A DNA stretch of 64,000 nucleotides from Pseudoalteromonas sp. P1-9 (GCF_001399975.1 NZ_LKBD01000024.1:1-64000), one strand, 5' to 3'. Shown: positions 37,736 through 48,555, counted from the first letter of the stretch. Translations and numbers: made by a program. The notes: generated by a model from the letters alone, not told the origin.

Positions 37736-38822
37736 CTAGTTAGGGTTTAATGGGCTAAGTCCTGCAATAGAGTGGCTCAATGCCACTTTTTCTTTAAGTG
37801 CTTTAAAGTCGTATTCAGCCCAATTAATTTTAACTTTATGGGATTTAAAATGTGCAACATTTTGCTTAGTGATCACATCAAGGTTAAAGGTTAGCTTTTT
37901 ATTTTTTTGCTGGGCAAAAATATCGTGTCCATTATCGTACAGTATTAGGCTAATAACAGCCCATGCCCCCATAACTTTATGACCACCAATTGACGCACTT
38001 ATTGACTGTTTTTCAACGGCTTGAATTGCGCGGGGTAACCAATCAAAACCGCCAATAAAAATATCTTTATTGGGAATACGACCCGATTCTACCGCTGCTT
38101 TACTGGCACCAAGTGCCATCAAATCAGACGCAGCCCAAATAATATTAACATTAGGAAAGCGCGCTAATAGCGCCTTGCTTTGATTAAACGCAACCTGCTC
38201 AGACCAACCAGCATGCACCGCTTGATATACAACCCCTTCATTGCCCTCGAAATACTCTCGCATGCCATTAAACCGCGCCTGCGATTCACTGCCATAGTGA
38301 CCATTAATAGCCACCACATGCGTTTCTTGCTTGGGTAATTGTGCCTGTTTTAATTGCTGCAGCGCTTTTGCAAGTTGACTCCCTGCCGTATGATTATCAA
38401 AGTAGATTTCACCAAGCCAATGCTTATATTTTTGCCCTGCCAACCCTATTTTTTTGCGTTCTTCACCAAAAATTGTTTGCTCTAATGTAACAAACTTAAT
38501 CTGCTGCGACTCCAGCAATGACATGCTCGCGGTAGAACCGCCGGGATAATTTAAAATCACTGCGTAATCTGGTTTGGGGTTTTTCGCTAAATATTGTTTT
38601 AGCGCTTCTAGCTTCTAATTGAACAATACGATTACCACCGCCATAAATCACTTGCATTTTTGTGCCTAGTTGCAGCGCTGCTGATTGCGCTATTTCTTCA
38701 ACACTTTGCCAAAAAGGCTCATTGGGAATAGACGGGTTTACAAATAAAATATTTAACTCAGCACGCACCGAGTTACCAAATAAAATGATGCAGAACATCA
38801 AGTACTTAAAAAGTCTTATCAT
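37736..38822 (-). pseudogene. Frameshifted periplasmic sugar-binding protein
   Basis: Substrate-binding protein of the Peripla_BP_4 (ribose/galactose-like) type in two reading frames. The first frame (38496-38846, probable start at 38822) has a signal sequence (FKYLMFCIILFGNSVRAE), then LNILFVNPSIPNEPFWQSV and GGGNRIVQLEA. The second (37736-38560) continues with the rest of the fold from ILNYPGGSTASM to the end. In the region of about 38600-38620 the reverse strand reads TTAGAAGCTAGAAGCGCTAA; the correct frame resumes at the GAAGCGCTA. A near-duplication of 7 bases, GAAGCTA before GAAGCGCTA, would explain the shift, but a 1-base insertion also would. A sequencing error cannot be ruled out. 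Confidence 0.82.
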
Positions 38823-39002
38823 CACACCAAAAACAGATTCGATCATTATTCAAGTATTATCAAAGAACACTACAAAAGCGAATTTAAACGCGAAAAACTA
38901 ATACCAATTAATTGTTAGTTGATACTGCTGGCACGTCGCTAGATGCAGAACGTACAGGCAACGGATAAATGTCACTAAATGCTGTAAATTATTGGCCAAA
39001 GA

Positions 39003-39027
39003 AAAGGGAGATATAAATCTCCCTTTG
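39003..39027 (-). terminator. Terminator of the metA-metH operon
   Basis: AAAGGGAGAT and ATCTCCCTTT pair around ATAA or similar, followed on the minus strand by TTCTTT. It overlaps the spacer just past the MetH-C stop at 39032. Confidence 0.8.
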
Positions 39028-39031
39028 GCTT

Positions 39032-41647
39032 TTACAAGTTAGGTCCCAGCCAACGTTCGGCTTCTTGTAAATTCATTGCTTGACGCTTGGCATAATCTTC
39101 TAGCTGATCTTGCTGAATTTGTGCAACAGCAAAATACTTAGACTCTGGGTGAGAAAAATACCAACCCGAAACCGCAGCGCCCGGCCACATCGCATAAGAG
39201 CTAGTCAACTTCATACCGATGCGATTTTCAACATCAAGTAACTGCCAAATCTTTTGTTTTTCAGTATGCTCTGGACACGCAGGGTAACCTGGAGCTGGAC
39301 GAATACCTTGGTAGTTTTCGCGAATAAGCTCATCGTTCGATAAGTTTTCGTCAGCGGCAAAACCCCAAATTTCTTTACGCACGCGCTCATGCAGGTATTC
39401 AGCGAACGCTTCCGCTAAACGGTCGGCAACGGCTTTTACCATAATCTTGTTATAGTCATCTTGCTGCTGCTCGAATACATCCGCTAAATCGTCTTCTTCT
39501 AACCCGCCAGTAACAGCAAATGCACCAAAGTAATCCGGTGTGCCTTTTGGCGCGATATAATCAGCTAAACAATAGTTCGGGAAGTCTTTTTTCTCGGTTT
39601 GCTGACGTAGTTGACAACTTGTCACAAGCACTTCAGTGCGCGATTCATCGGTGTATATTTCAATATCATCTTCCACACGGTTAGCAGGGAAGATACCCAT
39701 CACGCCTAACGGTTGCAGTTTGTTTGATGATGCTAAATCATCGAGCATGTCGTTAGCATCTTTAAATAGTTGCTTTGCCTCTTCACCCACAATTTCATCT
39801 TCTAAAATGCGCGGGTATTTACCAGCGAGCGACCAGGTCATAAAAAATGGCGTCCAATCGATATATTCACGCAGAGTCTCAATCGAAACATCTTTAAACT
39901 CTGTTACACCAATCTGCTTTGGCACAGACGGCGTGTAATTTACAAAATCAATTGGTGCGCTATTAGCACGAGCTGCGGCAAGTGTAACTGGTTTTGAGCG
40001 TGGGCGTTTACGCGCTTGTTGCTCACGCACTTTTTCATACTCAGCCGTGGTTTTTGCTAAAAATTCCGGCTTTTGCGTTTTGCTTAACAAGCTTGACGCC
40101 ACACCAACCGCACGCGAAGCGTTATTAACATACACCACGCCTTTGTCATATTCAGGCTCAATTTTAACCGCCGTATGCGCTTTTGATGTGGTTGCACCGC
40201 CAATTAATAAAGGAATATCAAACCCTTGGCGTGTCATTTCTTTTGCCACATGCACCATTTCATCAAGCGATGGCGTAATCAGGCCAGAAAGACCAATAAT
40301 ATCGACTTTCTCTTCAATGGCAGTGCGCAATATGGTTTCCGCAGGTACCATTACCCCAAGGTCGATCACTTCGTAGTTATTACATTGCAGCACAACACCC
40401 ACAATGTTTTTACCAATGTCGTGTACATCACCTTTCACGGTAGCCATTAGGATTTTACCGTTGGTAGCGCCTTCTTCTTTTTCCGCTTCAATATATGGGT
40501 CAAGGTAGGCAACTGCGCGCTTCATTACACGCGCCGATTTAACAACCTGTGGTAAGAACATTTTACCAGCACCAAACAGGTCGCCTACTACGTTCATACC
40601 GTCCATTAATGGACCTTCAATTACTTGAATTGGTTTATCAGCTTGCTGGCGAGCTTCTTCGGTATCTTCGTCAATAAATTCGGTAATACCTTTAACAAGG
40701 GCATGCTCTAAACGCTTTGCAACAGGCCAGCTGCGCCATTCTAAATCTTCTTTTTTCGCTTCAACGCCTTGCCCTGAGTATTTTGGCGCAAGTTCAACTA
40801 AGCGCTCACCCGCTTCAGGGTCGGTATTTAATACTACGTCTTCAACTGTATCGCGCAGCTCTTTTGGAATATCATCATAAACTGCAAGCTGACCCGCATT
40901 TACGATACCCATGTCCATTCCCGCTTTAATGGCGTGATATAAAAATACAGAGTGAATGGCTTCACGCACCGGGTTATTACCACGGAATGAAAAAGATACG
41001 TTTGAGACACCGCCCGACACTTTACAGTGCGGTAAGTTTTGTTTAATGCGGCGTGTGCCTTCAATAAACTCAACCGCGTAGTTGTCGTGCTCTTCAATAC
41101 CCGTAGCTACCGCAAAAATATTCGGGTCAAAAATAATGTCTTCCGGTGGAAAACCTAATTGTTCTACTAAAATACGGTACGAACGCTGACAGATTTCAAA
41201 CTTACGGTCGGCCGTTTCGGCTTGCCCTGTTTCATCAAACGCCATAACAACCGCAGCTGCACCAAACCGCTTAATAATTTTAGCTTGCTGAATAAACGGT
41301 TCTTCACCTTCTTTAAGTGAAATTGAGTTAACAATTGCCTTACCTTGAATGCATTTCAAGCCTGCTTCAATGACATCCCATTTCGATGAGTCGACCATAA
41401 TTGGTACACGAGAGATATCTGGCTCTGACGCAATTAGATTTAAAAAGCGTACCATTGCCGCTTTTGAGTCCAACATGGCTTCATCCATGTTGATATCAAT
41501 AATTTGCGCGCCGTTCTCTACTTGCTCACGGGCAACTTCCAGTGCGGTTTCGTAATCTTCTTCTAGGATTAAACGTTTAAAACGGGCTGAACCCGTAACA
41601 TTGGTACGTTCACCAACATTGGTAAATACTGCTGTACTGCTTGTCAT
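39032..41647 (-). CDS. metH: Methionine synthase, C-terminal part (folate, cobalamin and AdoMet domains)
   Basis: An 871-residue protein matching E. coli MetH from about residue 355 to the end. It begins with [20 protein letters not shown], the start of the pterin-binding domain, then a cap, the cobalamin domain with DVHDIGKN (base-off His ligand) and GLSGLITPS, and the AdoMet-binding activation domain with [12 protein letters not shown]. It lacks only the homocysteine domain, which is the separate upstream protein. The start ATG follows AGGAGC, the ribosome site that overlaps the stop of the upstream gene. Together they should form one B12-dependent methionine synthase. Confidence 0.95.
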   Translation of the reverse strand: MTSSTAVFTNVGERTNVTGSARFKRLILEEDYETALEVAREQVENGAQIIDINMDEAMLDSKAAMVRFLNLIASEPDISRVPIMVDSSKWDVIEAGLKCIQGKAIVNSISLKEGEEPFIQQAKIIKRFGAAAVVMAFDETGQAETADRKFEICQRSYRILVEQLGFPPEDIIFDPNIFAVATGIEEHDNYAVEFIEGTRRIKQNLPHCKVSGGVSNVSFSFRGNNPVREAIHSVFLYHAIKAGMDMGIVNAGQLAVYDDIPKELRDTVEDVVLNTDPEAGERLVELAPKYSGQGVEAKKEDLEWRSWPVAKRLEHALVKGITEFIDEDTEEARQQADKPIQVIEGPLMDGMNVVGDLFGAGKMFLPQVVKSARVMKRAVAYLDPYIEAEKEEGATNGKILMATVKGDVHDIGKNIVGVVLQCNNYEVIDLGVMVPAETILRTAIEEKVDIIGLSGLITPSLDEMVHVAKEMTRQGFDIPLLIGGATTSKAHTAVKIEPEYDKGVVYVNNASRAVGVASSLLSKTQKPEFLAKTTAEYEKVREQQARKRPRSKPVTLAAARANSAPIDFVNYTPSVPKQIGVTEFKDVSIETLREYIDWTPFFMTWSLAGKYPRILEDEIVGEEAKQLFKDANDMLDDLASSNKLQPLGVMGIFPANRVEDDIEIYTDESRTEVLVTSCQLRQQTEKKDFPNYCLADYIAPKGTPDYFGAFAVTGGLEEDDLADVFEQQQDDYNKIMVKAVADRLAEAFAEYLHERVRKEIWGFAADENLSNDELIRENYQGIRPAPGYPACPEHTEKQKIWQLLDVENRIGMKLTSSYAMWPGAAVSGWYFSHPESKYFAVAQIQQDQLEDYAKRQAMNLQEAERWLGPNL

Positions 41648-41655
41648 GTTTGCTC

Positions 41656-42711
41656 CTAGTTTAAATTACAGGCTTCAAGGCCGGCTAAGCGCATACGCAC
41701 TTCAAGTTCAGGTAATTGGCGCGGTACTACATTTTTTGTGCCTTGATACATCGCATTAATATGCTCAGGCGTGGTGCCACAACAGCCACCGACAATATTA
41801 ATAAAGCCCGACTCTGCCCAATCAATAATCTCTTTTGCCATTTCATCAGCTTCTAAATCGTATTCACCAAATTCGTTCGGTAGGCCTGCGTTAGGGTGAA
41901 CCGACACAAAGGTTTCACACACACGCGATAACTCTTCTACATATTGGCGTAATAAATCTGGCCCAAGGGCACAGTTAAGGCCAATTGAAATAGGCTTAAT
42001 GTGACGAATAGAATTGTAAAATGCCTCGGTTGTTTGACCGGAAAGCGTACGGCCTGAAGCATCAGTAATGGTGCCTGAAATCATTACAGGCAAGGTAACA
42101 CCTGCGCGCTCAAACGCTTCTTCTACTGCAAAAGCCGCTGCTTTTGAATTAAGCGTATCGAAAATAGTCTCAATCAGAATTAAATCCGCGCCACCTTCAA
42201 TAAGTGCCAGCGTTGATTCAATATAGGCTTCAACAAGGGCATCAAAGGTAACGTTTCTAAAACCAGGATCGTTTACATCTGGCGAAATAGAACAGGTTTT
42301 TGATGTTGGACCAAGTACACCTGCAACATAACGCGGTTTTGTTGGGTCCTGTGCTTCAAGTTCATCACACACTTTACGCGCCAGTTTTGCCGATTCAAAA
42401 TTGATTTCACGGCTTAAGCTGGCCATTTCATAGTCTTCCATTGAAATGGTGGTCGCGTTAAAGGTATTGGTTTCAATAATATCAGCACCTGCCGCAAGGT
42501 ATTCACGATGAATTTGTTCAATAATTTGCGGTTGCGTTAAGCTAAGTAAGTCATTATTACCCTTAACTAACACATGCCAATTTGCAAAGCGGTCACCGCG
42601 GTAATCTTCTTCTTCCAGTTTGTATTTCTGGATCATGGTGCCCATTGCACCATCAAGAATATGAATACGCGCTTTTAATGCAGCGCTTAGCTGCTGTGAT
42701 TTATTCGGCAT
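41656..42711 (-). CDS. metH: Methionine synthase, N-terminal homocysteine-methyltransferase domain
   Basis: A 351-residue barrel equal to the first domain of E. coli MetH (about 353 residues). It has the zinc ligands in [11 protein letters not shown] (one Cys) and [12 protein letters not shown] (two Cys), and [14 protein letters not shown] of the family. It ends at [11 protein letters not shown], exactly where MetH has the linker to the folate domain. It overlaps metA by 11 bp upstream, and metH-C begins 8 bp downstream with its own ribosome site. The two halves are in different frames, so this is a true split and not one stop mutation. Confidence 0.95.
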   Translation of the reverse strand: MPNKSQQLSAALKARIHILDGAMGTMIQKYKLEEEDYRGDRFANWHVLVKGNNDLLSLTQPQIIEQIHREYLAAGADIIETNTFNATTISMEDYEMASLSREINFESAKLARKVCDELEAQDPTKPRYVAGVLGPTSKTCSISPDVNDPGFRNVTFDALVEAYIESTLALIEGGADLILIETIFDTLNSKAAAFAVEEAFERAGVTLPVMISGTITDASGRTLSGQTTEAFYNSIRHIKPISIGLNCALGPDLLRQYVEELSRVCETFVSVHPNAGLPNEFGEYDLEADEMAKEIIDWAESGFINIVGGCCGTTPEHINAMYQGTKNVVPRQLPELEVRMRLAGLEACNLN

Positions 42712-43648
42712 AGTTGTTAGTCCTTACGTCTTGGCTGACTAAATTAATATCATATGGCGTGGTTTGATAAACGTAGTAGTTTAACCAATTTGAAAATAAT
42801 AAAAAGGCGTGGCTCTGCCAAGTTTTACTTGGTTTGGCGCTGGCATCATCATTAGGAAAATAATTATTTGGCTTAGGTGCATTTTCTGCTTTTTCTAGGT
42901 CGCGTAGATACTCTTTTTTCAAAGTATCTGCATCGTATTCTGGGTGACCAGTTAAATACACCTGCGAACCGGATTTATTCTTAATTAAAAACGCACCAAC
43001 CTCTGGCGAACCTGCAATGACTTCAAGTTGGCTGTGGTTTGCAATATCAGCTTCATTAATATGGCCATAACGGGAATGTGGTACTAAGAATTCATCGTCA
43101 AAACCGCGTGTTAATGCTGCGTGTTCAAAGTAACGTTGATGTTTAAACACACCGCAAAGCTTTTTCGCTTTAAGTTTTCGCTTTAATCCATAGTGATGAA
43201 ATAGCCCTGCATGAGCAGCCCAGCACGAAAATAAGGTAGACGTTACATGTTGCTCAGCCCAGTCAAAAATATCTTTCAGCTCTTGCCAATAAGCCACATC
43301 GCTATATTCAAGATGTGCCAATGGCGCGCCAGTCACAATCATGGCATCGTAGTTTTCATTTTTAACTTCTGAAAAATACTTATAGAACATATCAAGATGT
43401 TGCTCAGAGGTATTTTTGCTACGGTGAGTATCTAAGCGCAGCAACTCCACATTTACCTGAAGCGGCGAATTAGCCAGCAAACGAATAAACTGAACTTCAG
43501 TCTCCACCTTGTTTGGCATTAAATTTAAAATGGCCAATCGCATTGGGCGGATCTCTTGTGTTTGCGCACGGCTTTGTGGCATTACAAACACATTTTCTTG
43601 CCTTAATGTATTAATGGCGGGCAATTGATCGCGCACTGTGATTGGCAT
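42701..43648 (-). CDS. metA: Homoserine O-succinyltransferase
   Basis: Activates homoserine in methionine synthesis. The 315 residues from the second ATG align with E. coli MetA so well that the catalytic Cys falls at 142 ([11 protein letters not shown]), as in E. coli, which favours 43648 over 43651. TGHPEYDA (catalytic Glu) and NWLNYYVYQ are also present. The acyl-specificity position 111 reads Ala ([11 protein letters not shown]) where E. coli has Gly and acetyl-using enzymes have Glu. The gene starts the metA-metH operon behind a MetJ operator. Confidence 0.96.
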   Translation of the reverse strand: MPITVRDQLPAINTLRQENVFVMPQSRAQTQEIRPMRLAILNLMPNKVETEVQFIRLLANSPLQVNVELLRLDTHRSKNTSEQHLDMFYKYFSEVKNENYDAMIVTGAPLAHLEYSDVAYWQELKDIFDWAEQHVTSTLFSCWAAHAGLFHHYGLKRKLKAKKLCGVFKHQRYFEHAALTRGFDDEFLVPHSRYGHINEADIANHSQLEVIAGSPEVGAFLIKNKSGSQVYLTGHPEYDADTLKKEYLRDLEKAENAPKPNNYFPNDDASAKPSKTWQSHAFLLFSNWLNYYVYQTTPYDINLVSQDVRTNNYAE

Positions 43649-43727
43649 CATTTAATCCTTATTACTACGGTAAATTGGGTTTAACCTGACGCTAATTATG
43701 AACGGATAGCCGGAAATATCAAGCTCT

Positions 43728-43743
43728 AGATGTTTAGATGTCC
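43728..43743. promoter_or_regulatory. MetJ operator upstream of metA
   Basis: AGATGTTT followed at once by AGATGTCC, each matching 6 of 8 positions of AGACGTCT. It lies about 80 bp before metA. The 320-bp gap between metA and the iron operon holds only this and the Fur-like site that I can name. Confidence 0.72.
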
Positions 43744-43946
43744 ATTCAAACTTTAAGTGAAAAATACACCAGCCGTATTCCTACCGACAAATCCACCCTT
43801 ATTTCATAATAAATACTTTGTAAAAGTCACTATTACACCCTCATCGTTTAAACCAACTTTTGATGAATACATTTGATTTTAATAATTTTTTACATTTTTC
43901 GAATAACAAATGTTGCGACAAATAAAAAACACCATTAGGATCGAAT

Positions 43947-43965
43947 AAAAATCAATATCATTTAC
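43947..43965. promoter_or_regulatory. Candidate Fur box of the iron-uptake operon
   Basis: AAAAATCAATATCATTTAC matches 12 of 19 positions of the Fur consensus GATAATGATAATCATTATC, just before the first gene of the operon. The match is weak by itself but well placed. Confidence 0.45.
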
Positions 43966-43971
43966 ATTACA

Positions 43972-44289
43972 ATGAGCTTTCTAGCAATTATCCCAATCTG
44001 GCTTGGATGCCTAGCCTGTTACTTAGGCAGTGAAAAACAACTACTGATCAGTAAACCAATGAATAAATCTATTGCCAATTTTTTATTAGTTATTGGTTAC
44101 TTTATTGGTGTTGCCATTTTCTCGCTGTCTTTTGCGCTTGCATCTTCGCTACTGGCGGCCTTTGTCACATTAATGCTTGCGCTGGTAAGCCACACAATTT
44201 TAAGCACTTATACAACAAGCATTTGGCGTTTCAATGCACCCGTAGTGGCATCGTTATTGGTTTTAGCGGGGGTGAGCTATGTGGCCTAA
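43972..44289 (+). CDS. DUF3325-type small membrane protein, iron-uptake operon
   Basis: A 105-residue protein with three to four hydrophobic helices and almost no polar loops. I class it with the DUF3325 proteins that accompany PepSY and TonB genes in iron operons. No Shine-Dalgarno sequence is clear before ATG 43972. It overlaps the next gene by 11 bp. Confidence 0.7.
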   Translation: MSFLAIIPIWLGCLACYLGSEKQLLISKPMNKSIANFLLVIGYFIGVAIFSLSFALASSLLAAFVTLMLALVSHTILSTYTTSIWRFNAPVVASLLVLAGVSYVA

Positions 44290-44533
44290 AACACTGATTG
44301 GCTTCTTTTTTGGTCTTTTGTTATCCATCTCAATCGTGCTCAATTTAAATTTGATTTTGCCATTAGCAGAAGACGTTAGGCTTATTTCAGGGCTAGTGTT
44401 GGCATTCCCTATTTGGGCGGGCGTACTGGTGTGGAGTTACGCATTCGAAAAAGCACGCAAAGCCGCCAAAAACATTAGCCTTGTTCTTATCCCCTCTTGC
44501 TTACTCAACGTTATTCTTTTGATGAGTCAATAA
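44279..44533 (+). CDS. Small membrane protein of the iron-uptake operon
   Basis: An 84-residue protein with three predicted membrane helices (about 6-26, 33-53 with a WAGVLVWSYAFEKARKA motif, and 61-80). It resembles the DUF3649-like partners found between DUF3325 and PepSY genes; this assignment is tentative. It overlaps the upstream gene and ends 2 bp before the PepSY gene. Confidence 0.65.
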   Translation: MWPKTLIGFFFGLLLSISIVLNLNLILPLAEDVRLISGLVLAFPIWAGVLVWSYAFEKARKAAKNISLVLIPSCLLNVILLMSQ

Positions 44534-44535
44534 TA

Positions 44536-46137
44536 ATGAATAATAAAACTCTAAAATCATTAACTCATGCACATGCATGGATAGGTCTTGTTATATCTAT
44601 CGTGTTATTTATTGTATTTTTTGCCGGTTCAATTAGCTTATTTCGCGAAAACATTGTGGCATGGGAAAAACTACCAATACATGCAAATCAAACTGTATCC
44701 ACAAACGCTCAAAACGTTAGTTACGATAACGCTATCGCAACCATTAATAAGCAATATGATGTATATGTCGACCACAGGTTTTATTTATTACCGCCAACAG
44801 AACACTCACCGTATATAGAAGCGTACTTTGCAAAAAACATTGAAGGTACCGACCCAAAAACAGGGGAAGATCATAGCGATGTGCATATTATGCTGGATGC
44901 ACAGAGCGGCGAAATTATTGGCAATGCCGATACCATGGATTTTGGTAACTTTGTTTATCAGCTTCATTACAACTTAGGCCTTGGCCGCATTGGTTTATAT
45001 TTTGTCGGGATCATTACCCTGTTCTTTTTTGTTGCGGTGCTTAGCGGGTTACTTATTCATTGGCGCAAGCTTTTCAAAAACTTCTTTCAATACCGTAAAG
45101 ATGGCAATAAAGACAAATGGTTAGATGCACATAATATTATTGGCACAATGGGACTGCCGTTTCATGTGATGTATGCCTTCACCGGATTAGTTTTTAACTT
45201 AGTGATTGTCTACCAAATATCTTATGCCCTTGTGTTGTATCAAGGCGACCAACAAAAGCTACTCGCCGCAGCAGGATTTAACGAACCCCATATTGATATC
45301 ATCGACAACAAAATGGCGATGGACGGCATCGACAGATTGCGCGCAATAGCAGAAAAAGACATGGATAACGCAATCATTGACCGCATTATGATTGAGCACT
45401 TTGGCGATGAAAGCGCCGTTGCGATTTTTACAGGGCAAAAGCAAGACAGATTTGCCACTGAAACCGCAGTACATTACCAACTAAGTAATCAACAACAAAT
45501 TTATCTTACTAAAGACAACTACGACAATGCCGTGCGCAGTGGTTTAGGTGTAATTGCCCGTTTGCACTTTGGCGATTTTGCTGGCTACGGTTTACGCTTA
45601 GCCTTCTTTTTGCTCGGCTTAGCAACCTGTTATGTAATTTTAACTGGCAACTTAATGTGGCTAGAAAAACGTGCTAAACAGCGTAATCAAAGTCAGCGTT
45701 CACTTAATTTTGTCACGCGAATGACAAGCGGTGGCTTTATTGGCTTTATCTTTGCCATTGCAGTTGGCTTTTGCTCCGCGCGAATAATACCTATTGAGAT
45801 ATCAACGCGTGCAGAGATTATCGAAAACAGCGTATTCGCATCATTTTTGCTGGTGTTAGTTCTTGCTCAATTAATCAAACACAACGCGAAATTCAATCAA
45901 TACTCATTGCAACTGAGCGGCGCAATATTTGCCCTTGTTATCGTACTGGATTGGGTTTTACTGCCTAGCGCAGCAGCACAACAACTCGCAGAACACAAAT
46001 TTGATGTTGTGATTACACAAAGCATCTTACTACTGCTTAGTGGTATTTGCTTTTTTGCAGCAAAACAAGTGACGAAAAAACATGCGATTAAAAGCACTCA
46101 AACACAACCTCGTGTTACTGAATTAACTACTCAATAA
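44536..46137 (+). CDS. PepSY-associated transmembrane protein
   Basis: About 533 residues from ATG 44536 (MNNKTLKSLTHAHAWIGLV). The first helix (about 13-35) is followed by a periplasmic PepSY-like domain and four or more further helices, with His residues in helices (HAHAWIG, QLHYNLGLGRIGLY, HVMYAFTGLVFN, RLHFGDFAGYGLR) that could ligate haem. Relatives such as PiuB work as inner-membrane reductases for siderophore iron. It is the third gene of the operon with the TonB receptor next. Confidence 0.85.
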   Translation: MNNKTLKSLTHAHAWIGLVISIVLFIVFFAGSISLFRENIVAWEKLPIHANQTVSTNAQNVSYDNAIATINKQYDVYVDHRFYLLPPTEHSPYIEAYFAKNIEGTDPKTGEDHSDVHIMLDAQSGEIIGNADTMDFGNFVYQLHYNLGLGRIGLYFVGIITLFFFVAVLSGLLIHWRKLFKNFFQYRKDGNKDKWLDAHNIIGTMGLPFHVMYAFTGLVFNLVIVYQISYALVLYQGDQQKLLAAAGFNEPHIDIIDNKMAMDGIDRLRAIAEKDMDNAIIDRIMIEHFGDESAVAIFTGQKQDRFATETAVHYQLSNQQQIYLTKDNYDNAVRSGLGVIARLHFGDFAGYGLRLAFFLLGLATCYVILTGNLMWLEKRAKQRNQSQRSLNFVTRMTSGGFIGFIFAIAVGFCSARIIPIEISTRAEIIENSVFASFLLVLVLAQLIKHNAKFNQYSLQLSGAIFALVIVLDWVLLPSAAAQQLAEHKFDVVITQSILLLLSGICFFAAKQVTKKHAIKSTQTQPRVTELTTQ

Positions 46138-46171
46138 ATTACTCACACAACTACATACTAAAAAGGACGAT

Positions 46172-48508
46172 ATGTTTACTGTTAAACGTAGAACCAATGC
46201 TGTAACGGCTGCAGTAAAATATGCACTAGCGACCAGCTTGATTGTTTCACCATTAACTATGGCTGAAGACGACAATGAGATTGAAAAGATTATTGTTACA
46301 GGCCAAAAAATTGACCGCACTTTGCAAGAAACACCTGCCAGTGTAGCCGTAATCACCAACAAAGTACTGGAAGAGCAAAAGCTTAATAACCTTTACGATG
46401 CCCTATCTGTTGTGCCTAATGTGACTGGCGAAGTTGGCGTAGGTGGCTTTACAATTCGTGGCATTGACTCTTTTAATGTATCAGGTGGTGGTAACAGCTT
46501 TTTAACCAGCGTTTATGTTGACGGTGCCCCCCTGCCAATGCGAGAGATTCAACAAGGCGGCTTTTCTACTTGGGATGTAAGCCAAGTGGAAGTATTACGC
46601 GGCCCGCAATCGACATTACAAGGTCGCAACGCCCTTGCTGGTGCAATTGTTGTAAATACCTACGACCCAGCATACGAATACAGCGCTAAAGGGCGCGTGA
46701 TTTTAGGTGAAAATGGACAACAAGAATTTGCGATCGCCGCTGGAGGAAGCTTAATCGATGATGTATTAGCATTTCGCTTTACCGCCGAAGACAGAGACTA
46801 TGACGGCGTTATTGAAAATATTGCGCGCAACAACGAAAACTCAGATTTTTCAAACTCAAACCTGTATCGCTTTAAACTTTTGTTTGAACCGATTGAAGAT
46901 TTTTCAGCGATTTTAAGTTTCAGCAAATCTGAAACGGAAATGGGCGTTGTATGGGCAGACGCACACCCAAGTTACGATAACGATTACCGAAAAGTAAACT
47001 TTAATGACCCAACATGGGAATTTACCGATTCAGACTTAGTGGTATTAAATCTAGATTACTACATTAACGATATTTGGTCGGCAACCGCAATCACAACTTA
47101 TTCAGATATGCAGTATGGTTACGAATGGGATGGTGATGCATCGCCATTACCGATTGCACAGCTGCACGATAAACGCTCTGACGAAACATTAACGCAAGAG
47201 CTAAAACTGACATTTGAATACGATAATTTAAAAGGGATTATTGGCGCGTATTATTCAAATTTAGAAGTAAAAGATAAAGCGATTGGTAATCGTAGTGCCA
47301 GCTTTAATCAACTTGGCGTGCCAACGTTGCTGGTCGCTGCGCCAGAAAATGGCGGGTTAGGTTTACCACAGGCTGTTGCCGAACAAGTATTAGCGCTGTA
47401 CGCACCTGTTGACCCTGTACTGCTAGATACTTATTCAAATTTATATCGTGAAATCACCAACACTGCTGTTTTTGTTGATTTTACTTACAGTATCAATGAC
47501 CAATTTGACGTGTTTGCTGGCATTCGCTGGGACCAAGAAAAACAAGCCAATGCGACTGAGCAAGCTTATGGTATTGGCAATGCGCACTTGTTACCAAACC
47601 CAAGCGATTATGCGGCAAACCCGATGTTTGCCCAACTTGTAGCTGGTATCAATGCAAAACTGCTAAACATGGCAAGTCAAGCGTCACAAAACGAGCCTCT
47701 GACGTCTAAAACATTTAACGAAGTCCTGCCGAAGTTAGGCGCGAGTTACCACCTAACCAATAACATCACCACCAGCTTTACCTACCAACAAGGTTACCGC
47801 TCAGGTGGTGTCGGTACCAACTCAGCACGGGCAACACTCTTTACCTACGACCCTGAGTTTACCGATAACTACGAGCTTTCACTGCGCTCAACTTGGCTAG
47901 ACGGCACCTTAGTGACAAATGCCAACGTGTTCTATCTAGATTGGCAAGATCAACAGGTTAGCGTGCAACTGTCGGGTAACCAATACGACAGAGAAACCAC
48001 GAATGCCGGTAAGTCGACGGTGCAAGGGTTTGAGTTTGAACTATTCTACTACCCAACTAATAACTTAACGCTAACTGCAGGTTTTGGCCGTGCTAAAACC
48101 GAGTTTGAAGAGTTTTTAGTTGCTATTCCAGGTGAACCGACCCTTGATTTAAAAGGTCAGCCATTTGCGGATTCACCTGAATGGACTGCAAATTTAGCTG
48201 CAAGTTACCACACTGATTTTGGTTTATACCTATCTGCTGATGCAAACTACCAAGACAGCGCGTTAGCCGATACCATGTATCAAAACAGTAATGAAATGAA
48301 AAACCTGTGGGGCGAAAACTATGTGCCGCAAAATGACGCGCGTACGTTAATAAATGCGCGTATTGGTTATCAGTGGGAAAATTACGATATTCAACTATCA
48401 GCGAAAAACCTAACGGATAAAGTGTATGACGCACGTGGTGCGCGCACCAATAATAAAACCCTTGGTCAACCTCGCCAATTAAGTTTAAGTTTTACAGCTA
48501 GCTTTTAA
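46172..48508 (+). CDS. TonB-dependent siderophore-type receptor
   Basis: A 778-residue outer membrane transporter with a signal peptide (about 1-30), then the TonB-box-like EIEKIIVTGQKI, a plug domain (LQETPASVAVIT, VPNVTGEVGVGGFTIRGID, QVEVLRGPQSTLQGRNALAGAIVV) and a barrel ending in LSLSFTASF with terminal Phe. It should take up an iron complex; the ligand is not readable. It is the last gene of the iron operon; a terminator follows. Confidence 0.93.
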   Translation: MFTVKRRTNAVTAAVKYALATSLIVSPLTMAEDDNEIEKIIVTGQKIDRTLQETPASVAVITNKVLEEQKLNNLYDALSVVPNVTGEVGVGGFTIRGIDSFNVSGGGNSFLTSVYVDGAPLPMREIQQGGFSTWDVSQVEVLRGPQSTLQGRNALAGAIVVNTYDPAYEYSAKGRVILGENGQQEFAIAAGGSLIDDVLAFRFTAEDRDYDGVIENIARNNENSDFSNSNLYRFKLLFEPIEDFSAILSFSKSETEMGVVWADAHPSYDNDYRKVNFNDPTWEFTDSDLVVLNLDYYINDIWSATAITTYSDMQYGYEWDGDASPLPIAQLHDKRSDETLTQELKLTFEYDNLKGIIGAYYSNLEVKDKAIGNRSASFNQLGVPTLLVAAPENGGLGLPQAVAEQVLALYAPVDPVLLDTYSNLYREITNTAVFVDFTYSINDQFDVFAGIRWDQEKQANATEQAYGIGNAHLLPNPSDYAANPMFAQLVAGINAKLLNMASQASQNEPLTSKTFNEVLPKLGASYHLTNNITTSFTYQQGYRSGGVGTNSARATLFTYDPEFTDNYELSLRSTWLDGTLVTNANVFYLDWQDQQVSVQLSGNQYDRETTNAGKSTVQGFEFELFYYPTNNLTLTAGFGRAKTEFEEFLVAIPGEPTLDLKGQPFADSPEWTANLAASYHTDFGLYLSADANYQDSALADTMYQNSNEMKNLWGENYVPQNDARTLINARIGYQWENYDIQLSAKNLTDKVYDARGARTNNKTLGQPRQLSLSFTASF

Positions 48509-48530
48509 GCGCGTGTAACTATCTTTCAGG

Positions 48531-48555
48531 GGAAGTGATTACCACTTCCTTTTTT
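48531..48555 (+). terminator. Terminator after the TonB receptor gene
   Basis: GGAAGTG-attac-CACTTCC forms a 7-bp stem followed by TTTTTT, about 23 bp past the receptor stop, in the gap to the convergent exonuclease gene. Confidence 0.9.

Noticed and set aside
41640-41660. Split metH as a simple nonsense or frameshift artefact
   Set aside because: The two genes are in different frames, the second has its own AGGAG ribosome site and ATG, and the break is exactly at the domain linker, so a chance error is unlikely.
43860-43945. A strong Fur box further upstream of the iron operon
   Set aside because: The AT-rich stretch has no 7-1-7 pattern; only the weak site at 43947-43965 was kept.
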